Made by a program: the position numbers and the translations under genes. A DNA stretch of 64,000 nucleotides from Methanobacteriota archaeon (GTDB lineage Archaea; Halobacteriota; Methanomicrobia; Methanomicrobiales; Methanomicrobiaceae). This document shows, piece by piece, positions 25,629 through 35,498 of the stretch. Numbering within the stretch: the first letter of the stretch is position 1; every line of letters starts with the position of its first letter. The stretch is from positions 286,226-350,225 of the forward strand of contig JAENYT010000001.1 of NCBI GenBank assembly GCA_016841665.1. The letters run 5' to 3'. Below the pieces are notes generated by a model. That model saw only the letters and a program-made list of their open reading frames with translations. It was not told where the DNA came from and did no database searches.

Positions 25629-26813
25629 ATGGGAAAAGGAAAGGTAGTTCTTGCATTCTCAGGGGGCCTTGATACCTCCATCTGTGTCCCCCTGCTCAAA
25701 GAGCACTACGGGTTTGACGAGGTCGTTACCGTCGCCGTCGATGTCGGGCAGCCCGAAGCAGACATCGAGCGTGCAACGGAGAAAGGCAAAACAATTGCCG
25801 ATACCCACTACACGATCGATGTCAAGGAGCGGTTTGTTGAGGAGTATATTTTCCCCTCCATCAAGGCGAACGGATCCTACGAGGGCTATCCCATGGGAAC
25901 CGCACTCGCCCGTCCGCTCATCGCGGAAGAGATCGTCAAAATCGCCCTTGCCGAGGGGGCGGCAGCGGTAGCCCACGGCTGTACGGGCAAGGGCAACGAC
26001 CAGCTGCGATTCGATTTCATCTTCAGGAGTGCGGGCCTCGAAATCATCGCACCCATGAGGGAGATGAATCTCACACGGGAATGGGAGATCGAGTATGCCC
26101 GTGAACATGGCGTACCGGTCACGGTCGGCAGGGAAAATCCCTACAGTATCGATGAAAACTGTTGGAGCAGGAGCATCGAGGGAGGGATTCTTGAGAACCC
26201 GGCGCACCATCCTCCCGAAGACATTTATGCATGGACGGTATCCCCGACACAGGCGCCCGATACGCCCGAGGTTGTGCGGATCGAGTTTGAGAAGGGCGTC
26301 CCCGTAGCGCTCAACGAAGAGGATCTGACAGGTCTAGCGCTGATCCAGCGCCTCAACCTCATTGCCGGGCGCAACGGCGTGGGCAGAAACGATATGATCG
26401 AGGACCGCATTCTCGGGATCAAGGCCCGTGAGATCTACGAGCACCCCGCGGCAACCGTCCTTCTTGCAGCCCACCACGATCTGGAACATCTCGTGCTTTC
26501 CCGCCACGAGCTCGCATTCAAGCATATTGTGGATGAAAAGTGGGCCGAACTCGGCTACATGGGACTGGTGCACGAGCCGCTCTTTGCGGCCCTCAACGCC
26601 TTCATCGACACCACCCAGCAGCGTCTTTCCGGTACCGTCGATGTCGTGCTCTACAAGGGCAGTGTGAAGGTTGCTGGCAGGAGCTCTGTATCTGGGCTCT
26701 ATTCCGATGAGATGGTCTCCTTCGACAGTACGACGATGGACCAGACCCATTCCATCGGGTTTTCGACGTTTTTCGGTCTCCAGGCGCGTATGCACAAAAA
26801 ATTAAGCCGGTAG
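25629..26813 (+). CDS. argG: Argininosuccinate synthase
   Basis: 394 residues from the ATG at 25629 ([20 protein letters not shown]). It joins citrulline and aspartate with ATP in arginine synthesis. The N-type ATP pyrophosphatase P-loop is AFSGGLDTS, followed by [28 protein letters not shown] and [15 protein letters not shown] weak GGAG is about 10-13 bases before the start. Confidence 0.96.
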   Translation: MGKGKVVLAFSGGLDTSICVPLLKEHYGFDEVVTVAVDVGQPEADIERATEKGKTIADTHYTIDVKERFVEEYIFPSIKANGSYEGYPMGTALARPLIAEEIVKIALAEGAAAVAHGCTGKGNDQLRFDFIFRSAGLEIIAPMREMNLTREWEIEYAREHGVPVTVGRENPYSIDENCWSRSIEGGILENPAHHPPEDIYAWTVSPTQAPDTPEVVRIEFEKGVPVALNEEDLTGLALIQRLNLIAGRNGVGRNDMIEDRILGIKAREIYEHPAATVLLAAHHDLEHLVLSRHELAFKHIVDEKWAELGYMGLVHEPLFAALNAFIDTTQQRLSGTVDVVLYKGSVKVAGRSSVSGLYSDEMVSFDSTTMDQTHSIGFSTFFGLQARMHKKLSR

Positions 26814-26819
26814 ATCTGG

Positions 26820-27251
26820 TTACTGGTGCTGCGCCCCGGCATTGTTCCCCGGGGTGCAGTCATATATCCCGATGATGGTGACGACGATAAGCGATTCCGC
26901 CGGAAATGACGGGCGCTCTTTCTTCACCATCGCATACATCTCTTCATTTTCCTCCCCGCTCGTCTTTATTTCGACACGCCCCTTAACCTGGAAACAGCGC
27001 TTTGTATTGGTATCCTAGAAATAGAACGCAGCGATGGGATTTTCCTGCAGGTTTTGCAGTGTTTTGACCATGAAGTTGTCGCAGATCCAGAGGGTGGCTT
27101 CTTCGCGCAGCCAGACGGAGGCCATCGGTGCGACATTCGGTACCCCCTCCTTTGAAGCGGTGGCCATGGGGGCGGCGATAAATTTCTGGTCGTTCTTGTG
27201 CAGTACCTCTTTCATCTCGTCAGTAAGGGCGACTATATGAATATTCTCCAT
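26820..27251 (-). pseudogene. FMN-binding split-barrel (pyridoxamine-5'-phosphate oxidase-like) gene interrupted by an in-frame TAG
   Basis: From ATG 27251 the frame encodes 78 residues, including APMATASKEGVPNVAPMASV, LWICDNFMVKTLQNLQEN and PIAAFYF, then hits TAG at 27015-27017. The same frame continues for 64 more codons (DTNTKRCFQVKGRVEIKTSG and on to a TAA at 26820). Together they make a typical 143-aa split-barrel flavoprotein. In that family the position of the stop normally follows a hydrophobic strand and precedes DP/DT..G-x-Q-x-KG, often as Trp, so a single TGG to TAG change explains it. It is therefore a recent nonsense pseudogene, a sequencing error, or read through. Pyrrolysine is possible in principle but unsupported here. 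Confidence 0.75.
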
Positions 27252-27778
27252 TTCCGTGCAATGTGCCGGGAATGGGTTTTCCCGACATCACGGCGCTATA
27301 TGATGCATGGTACGGGGGGATAAAAAGCGTTGCCAATAGGTCATGAAGCCTGAACGATACGGCGCAGGTAAAAAAGCGAATATGTAAAAATTATTTGATG
27401 GAATACCCTTCAAAGAACGTATATCAATGTACATCTTGCTGGAAAAGCATGTACCTCGTCAGCCGGCATTGCCGGTGTCGATCCGGGGGATGAACACCTG
27501 TTTCGTGACACTATTCCTTAATTTGTTCAATGTACTGGTATGCATCGGTTACAGGATGGGATTGGTTTCGGTTGCCAGGGTTGGTGTACGGTAAGGGCTC
27601 GTCGATGCGGTGGAGCTTTTCCAGTTCGTCACCGTACGGGGTATCGGCCCTGAAAATTGAGCCGTTTTTCAACCGGAGATGTCATCGATGATGGAGAATA
27701 TCTCCGGATTTCTGGTTTTCGTGCCGAAAATTTGGTTAAATAGAAAGGTATAAAGATTCCAAATAAAAATCGAGTATT
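27252..27778. other. 527-base region between the pseudogene and methanogenesis marker 14
   Basis: No clear gene. A minus-strand frame 27511-27672 (TTG start, 53 codons) reads LKNGSIFRADTPYGDELEKL and ends YQYIEQIKE; its composition is protein-like, so it could be a small gene or the remnant of one, but it has no ATG or good ribosome-binding site. Rightward TATA-like GGTTAAATAGAAAGGTATAAAG at about 27731-27754 probably serves the marker-14 gene. A TATA-like CATATAGC read leftward near 27296 could serve the FMN-binding pseudogene. Confidence 0.35.
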
Positions 27779-29272
27779 ATGTGTGGTTTTTTTGACCGTT
27801 TCCGAAAGCCAAAACCGAATATTGTGGAGAGCCCCCCTCCACCCTTTGTCGGAACCGGTGCCGGTATGAGAATGCCCGAATATCGTGTCAAACCCTACTT
27901 TATCGTTGCATCCGTTGAAATGGGAAATACCACCACCAAATGCATTCTGACCGGAACCAACCTGGAGACAGGACGGTGCTATATTATCCACAAATTGGTG
28001 AGCATGAGCCGGGATGTACGACCGCCCAAACCCGGCGAGGAGGTGTTCGGGGAAACGCTTGTAGGAACCCCAATCACCCGGGAATCGGTCACCGAACTGG
28101 TGAAGGACACCCTTATCCAGTGCCACAAGGAGGCCGGGCTGAGCATCAAGGACGATCTTGATTTCGTGGTGCGGAGCACGGGTGTCGTGGCCGCGATGGA
28201 GTCGCCGGACCAGGTGGGGGATTTCGTCATCGCGCTTGCCAACGGGTGCCTCGACGCGGGAGTCCCTCCCAAAAAGATGACGCCTCCCATGTCCATCGAG
28301 AACCTTCCGAAGGTGCTCCAAAAATTCAGCTTTGCGGATAAGGTGACGTTCTGCGGCACGGTCGCCGGGGTCTCTCCGCCCATCGGGAGTTCGGGCGTGG
28401 AAATGGTGGCAAACGAGATGGAGGGGGAACTGGCCATGGCCGGGATAAAAGAGGGGGCAAAGTGGACAACTGTCGATTTCAGGAATCCATGCCTCTCCAT
28501 TGACTTCGGGACGACGCTCGACGGCCGAATTACCAGTGACGTGGCGAAGGATGCACCCTCGCCGTTTGCCAAAACCATCGGCAATTTCTGCGGACTTGCC
28601 GGTGCGATCCCCGACGCGATCGTACGGGGGACAGGGCTGGTTTCGGATGCCACGGGGACCGCGCTGGATATTTTTGGAGAAAAACATAAAATAACTCCAT
28701 TTTCAAAGAAGAAGAGTGCTCTTGTGCTCGATTATGAGGAGCGCTGCCATTCGCATATTGATATCCGTATCGTGCCGCCTGAGAGGAAGCGTTTCGGCCG
28801 CGTTCCGGTGTTTGCCGATATCGCCAAGGAATCGGGGGTGGCACTGATTGGTTGCGATTGTGGCAAAAATAACAGCGATGCAGACAAACTTAAGGAAATT
28901 GGTGCTGAAATATATGAGAACTACGGCATGGGCATGCTGAATGAGGTCGTCGATCACGTCTGTGCACGAATGGCGCTGCGACTGATCGATGTCTCGATTG
29001 GCGAGGGTCTTGTGCCGCCGAATTCATCCATTGGCTTTACCGGCAGGGCGGCGATTTCCGGAAGAAAACCCCAGATCATTCTCGACGGAATCGTCGAACG
29101 GGGCATTTACGAACAGCCCGAAGATCACGTAGTCTTCGTGGATGACGGCCTTGCACGCGGTGCTGCCCTGATGGGGCGTTGCATGAACTCGCTCGGAAAG
29201 CCGAAAAACCCCATCGGTGGAGTCCGGGGCGGCCCGTGCATCATGAGCCGGAGAATCAAGATAGGTAAATAA
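27779..29272 (+). CDS. Methanogenesis marker protein 14
   Basis: 497 residues, matching from memory the methanogen-specific family named methanogenesis marker 14. The fold is ASKHA-ATPase-like, with VASVEMGNTTTKCILTGTN as a phosphate-1-type loop, CLSIDFGTTLDGRI as a second GTT motif, and C-terminal VFVDDGLARGAALMG. Such domains are related to activators of corrinoid and radical proteins, so a repair or activation role in methanogenesis is plausible but not known. A TATA-like element lies about 25-45 bases upstream. The next small gene begins 12 bases after the stop and is probably co-transcribed. Confidence 0.82.
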   Translation: MCGFFDRFRKPKPNIVESPPPPFVGTGAGMRMPEYRVKPYFIVASVEMGNTTTKCILTGTNLETGRCYIIHKLVSMSRDVRPPKPGEEVFGETLVGTPITRESVTELVKDTLIQCHKEAGLSIKDDLDFVVRSTGVVAAMESPDQVGDFVIALANGCLDAGVPPKKMTPPMSIENLPKVLQKFSFADKVTFCGTVAGVSPPIGSSGVEMVANEMEGELAMAGIKEGAKWTTVDFRNPCLSIDFGTTLDGRITSDVAKDAPSPFAKTIGNFCGLAGAIPDAIVRGTGLVSDATGTALDIFGEKHKITPFSKKKSALVLDYEERCHSHIDIRIVPPERKRFGRVPVFADIAKESGVALIGCDCGKNNSDADKLKEIGAEIYENYGMGMLNEVVDHVCARMALRLIDVSIGEGLVPPNSSIGFTGRAAISGRKPQIILDGIVERGIYEQPEDHVVFVDDGLARGAALMGRCMNSLGKPKNPIGGVRGGPCIMSRRIKIGK

Positions 29273-29284
29273 GGACTGAGTACT

Positions 29285-29521
29285 ATGGCAGAAGAAGAAC
29301 AATTTGATATGCTAATCCCGCCGGGAACACCGCGGTCAATCATCGCCGATGTGCTGAACAAGTATAATGTGGAGCTGGTCACCCGCAAAGAACGACTCCA
29401 TTTTGCAAACATGGAGGGGGATGTCAGGGAATTGCTCGCCTTCAGGGGGACGAGACCGGTGGTCGAGGAAGTGGAGCAGTATGTGTTCAAAAAATTAGAG
29501 GAATATATCGGTGAGGAGTAA
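29285..29521 (+). CDS. Small conserved-looking acidic protein downstream of methanogenesis marker 14
   Basis: 78 residues, 12 bases after the marker-14 stop with the same orientation. It begins MAEEEQFDMLIPPGTPRSII and contains DVLNKYNVELVTRKERLHFA followed by 'FRGTRPVVEEVEQYVFKKLE'. The alternation of a Pro-rich turn, helix, strand and helix suggests a small alpha/beta fold. Not recognised by name; the tight spacing points to a function linked to the marker-14 protein. Confidence 0.65.
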   Translation: MAEEEQFDMLIPPGTPRSIIADVLNKYNVELVTRKERLHFANMEGDVRELLAFRGTRPVVEEVEQYVFKKLEEYIGEE

Positions 29522-29540
29522 CCTCTTTTATTTTTCCCCG
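29522..29540. terminator. T-rich region between convergent genes
   Basis: The seven bases between the two convergent stop codons and the sequence around them read CTCTTTTATTTTTCC on the plus strand, a T-rich tract of the kind used for archaeal transcription termination. No stem-loop is evident. Confidence 0.35.
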
Positions 29541-30442
29541 ATAAGCTGTACAAGCAGCGCTTTTTGTGCGTGAAGCCTGTTTTCCGCCTGATCCCATATC
29601 AGGCTCTTCTCTCCTTCCATCACCTCATCCGAGATCTCCTCGCCCCGGTGTGCGGGCAGGCAGTGCAGCACGACGGCATCAGGTGCTGCCTTATCCACAA
29701 GATCCTGATCCACCGTATATCCGGCAAATGAAGATACGCGTTTGTTTCGTTCGTGTTCGCTGCCCATCGAAATCCATGTGTCGGTGTAGATCACGTCGGC
29801 GTCGCGCACCGCTTCGCGGGGAGTGGCCGCAAGGGTGACCCGGCCTCCGCGTGCGGTCGCCTCCTCCACCAGTTCTGCCGGCGGGAGATAGCCGTCGGGT
29901 GCGGCGACCCGCACTGCATACCCGGCCAGTGTGGCCGAGAGGATGAGGGAGTTGCAGACATTGTTCCCGTCCCCCACCCACGCAACAGTGAGATCCTCCG
30001 TGGACCCGAAGTGCTGGCGGAGGGTGAGAATGTCGGCGAGCAGCTGGCAGGGATGTTCCCGGTCACTAAGGCCGTTGATGACCGGGATTGTCGCAAACCT
30101 TGCCATTTCCTCGATAGTGCTGTGCTTGTAGGCGCGGATCATGATGGCGGAGACGTAGCGGGAGAGGATGCGTGCGGTATCCCGTATCTCCTCGCCCCTG
30201 CCCAGCTGCATGTCCTGGCTGTTGAGAAAGAGCGCGGTTCCGCCCAGTTCGTACATGCCCACCTCAAAGGAGATCCGGGTTCTCGTGGAGGCCTTTTCGA
30301 ATATCATCCCGAGCGATTTCCCTGGAAGATGCGAGGTTAACGCGCCGCTGGCTCGTGTTGCCTTCAGCGAGGAGGCCAGATCCAGCAATGAATCGAGCTC
30401 TTCTTTTGAGAGATCGAGGATGGAGAGGAGGTCCTTATTCAT
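29528..30442 (-). CDS. argF: Ornithine carbamoyltransferase
   Basis: 304 residues. It transfers the carbamoyl group from CarAB product to ornithine, giving citrulline for argG. The carbamoyl-phosphate loop is [20 protein letters not shown], the ornithine loop is [17 protein letters not shown], and [19 protein letters not shown] is present. Its start overlaps the purD stop by four bases, making it the last gene of the carS-pyrE-purD-argF set. Confidence 0.95.
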   Translation of the reverse strand: MNKDLLSILDLSKEELDSLLDLASSLKATRASGALTSHLPGKSLGMIFEKASTRTRISFEVGMYELGGTALFLNSQDMQLGRGEEIRDTARILSRYVSAIMIRAYKHSTIEEMARFATIPVINGLSDREHPCQLLADILTLRQHFGSTEDLTVAWVGDGNNVCNSLILSATLAGYAVRVAAPDGYLPPAELVEEATARGGRVTLAATPREAVRDADVIYTDTWISMGSEHERNKRVSSFAGYTVDQDLVDKAAPDAVVLHCLPAHRGEEISDEVMEGEKSLIWDQAENRLHAQKALLVQLIGEK

Positions 30443-31725
30443 CGCAGTTCCCTCATGTGGTCGATACGCTGCTGCAGCAGTCCTGCGGTTCCGATATCCC
30501 TGCGGTGGCGGACTGCACCACGTACCGCTGCAGCCGCTGCTTCGGCTACCCCTTCTGCCCCTTCGAGGGTTTCACCGAGGCCCACAAATGCGAGGGTGCG
30601 TGAGGTCTGGGTATAGAGTGTGCCGTCACGCTCGACCACATTTGCGTAGTAGCGTAGCGCCTGGCCGGTCTCTCCGATAGTGAGCGGTTTATCGGTTTTC
30701 GGGGCATCGGGATAGCCTTCGGGCACCAGGTACTTACAGACGGAAGCCTTCTGCTCAAACGTCACGTGCGAGGCGGAGAGGGATCCCTCGACCATCCTGC
30801 AGATGATCTCCGTGAAATCGGAGGAGAGGAGGGAGAGGACATTCATCGCCTCGGGATCGCCGAAGCGGGCATTGAACTCGATCACCTTTGGGCCTTCGGC
30901 GGTGTTCATGAATTGACCGTAGAGGATACCGCGGTAGGGGAACCCCTCATGGTACATGGACGTCACTGCGTCCTTCATGATGAGGAGGGCCTGTTCGTAA
31001 TCGCGTGGCGTGACGAAGGGCAGCATGTGGTCTGGCATCGAGTACGATCCCATACCTCCCGTATTTGGCCCCACATCACCCTCAAAAGCCCGTTTATGAT
31101 CCTGTACGAGGGGCATGGGGACAAGGTGTGTGCCGTCCACGAACGCCTGCAGTGTGAATTCCTCGCCGATCAGCCTCTCTTCAAGCACCACATCCCCGCC
31201 GAGCGAACGGACATACTCCTTGGCGCCTTCTCCGTCGAGATGCTCGCCCATGATCCTGACTCCCTTGCCGCCGGTGAGTCCGATGGGCTTGATGGCCAGG
31301 TCTCCGTCATATGCATCGATGAAATCACAGGCATCCTCCGCAGAGGTAAAAATACTGTGCCGGGGGCAGCCGTTGATCCCGTGTTTTTCCATCATCGTCC
31401 GGCAGAACCCTTTGTCCGTCTCCAGACGTGCGGCTCCACGAACGGGGCCGATGCACGCGATATCCCTGTTCTCAAGGCTGTCCACGAGGCCCGCCTCGAG
31501 AGGTGCCTCAGGACCGATAAATGCGTAATCTATTCCTGATGTTATTGCAAAATCGGTTATTTCCTTCACTCTGGTCTCCTTTACGGAGAGTATCCCCCTG
31601 GCAAGAGCGACAATGCCGGGATTGATCTTCGCCATGACCGAATAGAGTTCCACGTCTGGACCGCGGGAAAGTGCCGTGGTGATTGCGTGCTCTCGGCCTC
31701 CACCACCTACGACAAGTATCTTCAT
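30439..31725 (-). CDS. purD: Phosphoribosylamine-glycine ligase
   Basis: 428 residues. Second step of purine synthesis, making GAR from phosphoribosylamine, glycine and ATP. It begins [20 protein letters not shown], the family signature, and has the ATP-grasp glycine-rich loop [16 protein letters not shown] and metal-binding [15 protein letters not shown]. 36 bases separate it from pyrE upstream; a four-base overlap joins argF. Confidence 0.96.
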   Translation of the reverse strand: MKILVVGGGGREHAITTALSRGPDVELYSVMAKINPGIVALARGILSVKETRVKEITDFAITSGIDYAFIGPEAPLEAGLVDSLENRDIACIGPVRGAARLETDKGFCRTMMEKHGINGCPRHSIFTSAEDACDFIDAYDGDLAIKPIGLTGGKGVRIMGEHLDGEGAKEYVRSLGGDVVLEERLIGEEFTLQAFVDGTHLVPMPLVQDHKRAFEGDVGPNTGGMGSYSMPDHMLPFVTPRDYEQALLIMKDAVTSMYHEGFPYRGILYGQFMNTAEGPKVIEFNARFGDPEAMNVLSLLSSDFTEIICRMVEGSLSASHVTFEQKASVCKYLVPEGYPDAPKTDKPLTIGETGQALRYYANVVERDGTLYTQTSRTLAFVGLGETLEGAEGVAEAAAAAVRGAVRHRRDIGTAGLLQQRIDHMRELR

Positions 31726-31761
31726 GTCCAGTAGTATGTCGTCAAGGCGTAAAAAAATTGA

Positions 31762-32274
31762 TTATTGGGTGAGAATGTCCGATGCCTTTACCAGTGCGGT
31801 CAATTCGATCCCCAGATCCCGCAATGTGGCTTCTGCACCCTCTTCCCGGTCCACGACGGTTATCACCTGCCGTACCCGTGCCCCGGCATCCTGCAGGCAC
31901 CGAATGCCGTAGAGCACGCTGCCGCCGGTGGTTGTCACATCCTCAACGAGTAGGACCTCCTTTCCCTCCACATCCCCAATAATGTTTCCGGATTTGCCGT
32001 GCCCCTTTTCATCTCTCCGGATGATGGCGTAGGGTTTTCGGGCTGAGAGAGAGACTGCCACGGCGATCGGCACCGCTCCCACCGCAACCCCGGCAACAAC
32101 ATCGAAATCATCTATTGCGGCAATTGCATCCCCGATCGGTTTCAGTATCTCCGGGTTCGTGGCTGCGGTTTTAATATCCACGTAATATTTGCTTTTCGCT
32201 CCCGATGCCAGTGTGAATTCTCCGAACTCGATGGCGCCGCAGCGAATCAGTAGTTCTGCTATGACATTTACCAT
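31762..32274 (-). CDS. pyrE: Orotate phosphoribosyltransferase
   Basis: 170 residues. It converts orotate and PRPP to OMP in pyrimidine synthesis. The type-I phosphoribosyltransferase PRPP loop is VLLVEDVTTTGGSVL, and the catalytic flexible loop region is AIIRRDEKGHGKSGN. The start ATG at 32274 overlaps the carS stop by seven bases. Confidence 0.95.
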   Translation of the reverse strand: MVNVIAELLIRCGAIEFGEFTLASGAKSKYYVDIKTAATNPEILKPIGDAIAAIDDFDVVAGVAVGAVPIAVAVSLSARKPYAIIRRDEKGHGKSGNIIGDVEGKEVLLVEDVTTTGGSVLYGIRCLQDAGARVRQVITVVDREEGAEATLRDLGIELTALVKASDILTQ

Positions 32275-32822
32275 GGAACATCCTTCATTCCTGCAAGATA
32301 TCCAATGATATTGGCTCCCCTGTGCAATAGCGGTGTTGCTATGATGATCCAGAGCGCCACGGCAAGCGTGACGTGTGCGGTCAACCAGGGAAGATCGAAG
32401 AGTGCGACCATTGCAAACGCACCGGCCACCAGATCATACTGGTCTGCAATAAGCCATTTTTCTCCTCGTTTCTTGTTCAATCTCCTTTTAAAAAAACTCT
32501 TAACCAGGTCGCCGATCAGTGCACCGCTGGCAAGCAGTACCACCGAGAGGAGGGTGTGAATGCTGAAACCGAGCATCCCCTCGATCCAGATGAGGAGGAT
32601 TCCTACGAGGATCCCGCCCAGTATGCCCCCGAACAACCCCCGGTAGGTCTTGCCGTCGCCCAGCACCCTCCTGCCGTCGCGGTAGTGCTTTCCGAGATCG
32701 ATGGGTGTGCCTCCCCCCACGATCACGGCAACCGGGTTTGGCACATATGCCGGGATCATAATCCAGAGTGCGGTGAAGAGTGCGCCGGCAGCATAATCTA
32801 TATTAAAGAAATCGACTATCAA
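32268..32822 (-). CDS. carS: CDP-archaeol synthase
   Basis: 184 residues with about four to five transmembrane helices. It activates digeranylgeranylglyceryl phosphate with CTP for archaeal phospholipid headgroup attachment. Family markers are the cytoplasmic loop GGGTPIDLGKHYRDGRRVLG with DGKTYRGLFGGI. First gene of the leftward carS-pyrE-purD-argF unit and divergent from the tetraether-synthase-like gene, with which it shares a 90-base promoter region. Confidence 0.92.
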   Translation of the reverse strand: MIVDFFNIDYAAGALFTALWIMIPAYVPNPVAVIVGGGTPIDLGKHYRDGRRVLGDGKTYRGLFGGILGGILVGILLIWIEGMLGFSIHTLLSVVLLASGALIGDLVKSFFKRRLNKKRGEKWLIADQYDLVAGAFAMVALFDLPWLTAHVTLAVALWIIIATPLLHRGANIIGYLAGMKDVPW

Positions 32823-32909
32823 TAGTTCATTGATTTGTTAGAATAGAAGCATTAAAGTATCGAAAAAGAGGAAAGGGAATCACAATCCGTATATTTGAGA
32901 GGCATTTTC

Positions 32910-34382
32910 GTGAAAAAGACAAAGAGTTTGTGTCCAGTGTGTGCCCGGGCACTCCCTGCCGAGGTAATCGAGGAGGATGATAAGATATGGATCCGCCGCA
33001 CATGCCCGGAGCATGGGGAATTCAAGCATCTCTACTGGTCTGATGCGAAGATGTACCAGCGTTTTGAGGAATTCGAGTCAATCGGGAACGGCGTGAACAA
33101 TCCCCAGAGACTTGCGAGTACGAACGAGTGTCCCAATGCATGCGGGCTCTGCAACAACCATAAATCGGGAACGTTGCTGGCAAATATCGATGTGACGAAC
33201 AGGTGCAATCTGAATTGTGATTTTTGTTTTGCAAATGCACGCGCCTGCGGGTACCTGTATGAACCGGATATTGATCAGATCGTGGACATGATGAGGATGA
33301 TCCGATCCCAGAAACCGGTGCCCGCCCCGGCATTGCAGTTTTCGGGCGGCGAACCGACGATGCGTGACGATCTTTTGGATCTCATTCGCATGGCAAAGGA
33401 TCTGGGCTTTTCACAGGTGCAGCTTGCCACGAACGGCGTCAATATTGCCAGGAACAATGGATATGCCCAGGAACTCAAAGATGCAGGCTTGAGCACCATC
33501 TACCTCCATTTTGACGGGGTGACGAAAGCGACCAACCCCCAGATTTCGTTGCATGAGAGGGCGGTGAAGAACTGTTGCGATATCGAGATGGGGGTCGTGC
33601 TGGTGCCCACGATAATCAACGGCAGAAATGACCACGAGGTTGGTGCAATCATCAACTTCGCTGCCGACCATATCCGGGCGGTCCGTGGCGTCAATTTCCA
33701 GCCTGTAGCATTCACCGGTGCGGCGAGTGATGTGGATGTCCTGAAGCAGCGTGTCACCATTCCCGACTTGGCGGATAGGATCGAACTTCAGACGGACGGT
33801 GCCGTTAAAAAGGACTACTTTTTCCCGGTCCCCTGCGTGCTCCCCATCTCCGATCTGGTGGAAGCATATACCGGAAAACCGCAGGTTCGGTTTACCACCC
33901 ACCAGCATTGCGGTGCGGCCACCTACGTGTTCGTGACCGACGAAGGGCTGGTGCCCATCAACAGGATGCTCGACGTGAACAAGTTTTTTGAGGCAATTTC
34001 AGGGATTGCTGAACATCTCAACCAGAGCGGTTCCCTCAATAAATACATGGCATTGCTCGATGGCATCCGCCAGATGCACACCTCGCTGAAGGAATCAGAG
34101 ACCGGGAGCACCGCAGCATTCTGGAAAATGCTGGGTTCGACGCTTATTCATCAGGATTTCAAGGCATTAAAGGATTTCCACTGGAATGCCCTTTTTATCG
34201 GCACCATGCATTTCATGGACAACTATAATTATGATCTCTCCCGCGTACAGCGCTGCTGCATCCACTACGCCACGCCCGATGGACGTATGATACCCTTCTG
34301 CACCTACAACAGCGGTCCGGTGCACCGGGAAGAGGTCTGGAAAAAGTTCTCCCGGCCCATTCCTGCACCCCTTCCCAGATAG
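32910..34382 (+). CDS. Radical SAM protein of the tetraether synthase (Tes)/MJ0619 family
   Basis: 490 residues from the GTG at 32910, which has GAGAGG seven bases upstream; an in-frame TTG is at 32895. The radical SAM cluster is C99-x3-C103-x2-C106 (NRCNLNCDFCFANA). Additional Cys sets are N-terminal: C8-x2-C11 and C32 (TCPEHGEF), and C74-x3-C78-x2-C81, as in MJ0619-type enzymes with several metal centres. Known members join two archaeal lipid tails into tetraether GDGTs; the same family was earlier proposed to methylate the methanopterin pterin ring. The gene lies between carS (lipid) and mptN (pterin), so context alone does not decide. Confidence 0.85.
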   Translation: MKKTKSLCPVCARALPAEVIEEDDKIWIRRTCPEHGEFKHLYWSDAKMYQRFEEFESIGNGVNNPQRLASTNECPNACGLCNNHKSGTLLANIDVTNRCNLNCDFCFANARACGYLYEPDIDQIVDMMRMIRSQKPVPAPALQFSGGEPTMRDDLLDLIRMAKDLGFSQVQLATNGVNIARNNGYAQELKDAGLSTIYLHFDGVTKATNPQISLHERAVKNCCDIEMGVVLVPTIINGRNDHEVGAIINFAADHIRAVRGVNFQPVAFTGAASDVDVLKQRVTIPDLADRIELQTDGAVKKDYFFPVPCVLPISDLVEAYTGKPQVRFTTHQHCGAATYVFVTDEGLVPINRMLDVNKFFEAISGIAEHLNQSGSLNKYMALLDGIRQMHTSLKESETGSTAAFWKMLGSTLIHQDFKALKDFHWNALFIGTMHFMDNYNYDLSRVQRCCIHYATPDGRMIPFCTYNSGPVHREEVWKKFSRPIPAPLPR

Positions 34383-34391
34383 GAAGATGGA

Positions 34392-35327
34392 TCAGGGGAA
34401 GGGCAGATCCACACCATCTCCATTGTTCAGGGCAATCTTTGCGATTGCCAGATCCTGGAGGGCCAGACCGGTTGAATCGAAGATCGTGATCTCCGAGTCA
34501 TGTTCACGCCCCTTCTTTCCGCAAACCACCTCTCCCAGCGTCCCTGCGATATCGGCGGATGAAAACAGCCCTTTTGCAATGGGGACGTTGATCTCTCCCG
34601 AATGGGTCGCCTGCTCGTAGTCGTCGATGAAAACCCGCGCCCTTGTGAGAATGGCCGGGTCAAGCTCCTGTTTTCCCGGTGCATCCGCGCCGATGGCATT
34701 GATATGCATTCCCTCGGATATCCACTCGTCTCTCACGAGAGGAGAGGTCGAGGGCGTGGTGGTGCACAGGACATCGCAATCGCATGTGCGCTCGAGAGAC
34801 GTCGCTTTTCCCTCGTACTGTGAAAATTGGGAGAGGAAGGCTTTCTGGTTTCTCTCTTTGCGGCTCCACACCCGAATCTCGCGGATCTCGCATACCCTCG
34901 AGATGGCCTCCAGTTGGGTCTCAGCCTGCCTCCCGCTCCCGATCAGCCCCAGCACGATATCCCGTTTCGGGGAGAGGTATTTTGTGGCAACCGCTCCTGC
35001 CGCACCGGTCCGGAAATCGGTGAGGCGTGTCGCATTGAGCAGGGCAGAGGGTTCCCCGGTGGCTGCATCGATGATCACCGTGAGCGCCATCACGGTGGGA
35101 AGCCCCCGCTCACGGTTGCCGGGGTGCACATTGACGATCTTCACCCCCGCGATATCGAGGCCGGGGATGTATGCCGGCATGGTCCGGAAATCTCCCGTAT
35201 CGAAGGTGACATAGACTTTTGCGGGCATTTGCACGATGCCTTTGCAGTGCTCGGCAAAAGCTTCCTCAACGGCGGAAATGATACCATCAAATGAGAGCCC
35301 GATTTCGGGATGGTGGTAGTACTGCAT
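34392..35327 (-). CDS. Alanine dehydrogenase / ornithine cyclodeaminase family protein
   Basis: 311 residues of the mu-crystallin/ornithine cyclodeaminase superfamily. The substrate region has MPAKVYVTFDTGDFRTMPAY with the two active-site lysine/arginine sites (KVYV, GVKIVNVHPGN); the Rossmann motif is LGLIGSGRQAETQLEAI, and NAIGADAPGKQELDP follows. Archaeal members are mostly NAD-dependent alanine dehydrogenases, which I favour. Convergent with the Tes-like gene. Confidence 0.85.
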   Translation of the reverse strand: MQYYHHPEIGLSFDGIISAVEEAFAEHCKGIVQMPAKVYVTFDTGDFRTMPAYIPGLDIAGVKIVNVHPGNRERGLPTVMALTVIIDAATGEPSALLNATRLTDFRTGAAGAVATKYLSPKRDIVLGLIGSGRQAETQLEAISRVCEIREIRVWSRKERNQKAFLSQFSQYEGKATSLERTCDCDVLCTTTPSTSPLVRDEWISEGMHINAIGADAPGKQELDPAILTRARVFIDDYEQATHSGEINVPIAKGLFSSADIAGTLGEVVCGKKGREHDSEITIFDSTGLALQDLAIAKIALNNGDGVDLPFP

Positions 35328-35498
35328 AGTAAGTCATGTATTCAGCCCCAGAAAAAGTGTGTATCGAATTGCTCCCGCAGGCATGGGAGCTTCAGCTGAA
35401 TTGCATGTCGGGGGATGGTAGTTTCGTATGATTTTTTGCCCTTACCAGCAGATGATGGTATACATAACCCCCCGGCGCGGGGGAGCGTGCAGGGAGCC

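Noticed and set aside
27015-27017. Pyrrolysine encoded by the TAG
   Set aside because: No pyl genes are in the window, the codon replaces a probable Trp, and Methanomicrobiales generally lack pyrrolysine; a nonsense mutation or sequencing error is simpler.
27629-28687. 352-codon frame on the minus strand opposite methanogenesis marker 14
   Set aside because: Antisense shadow of a recognised gene; His/Arg/Pro-rich translation with no family features.
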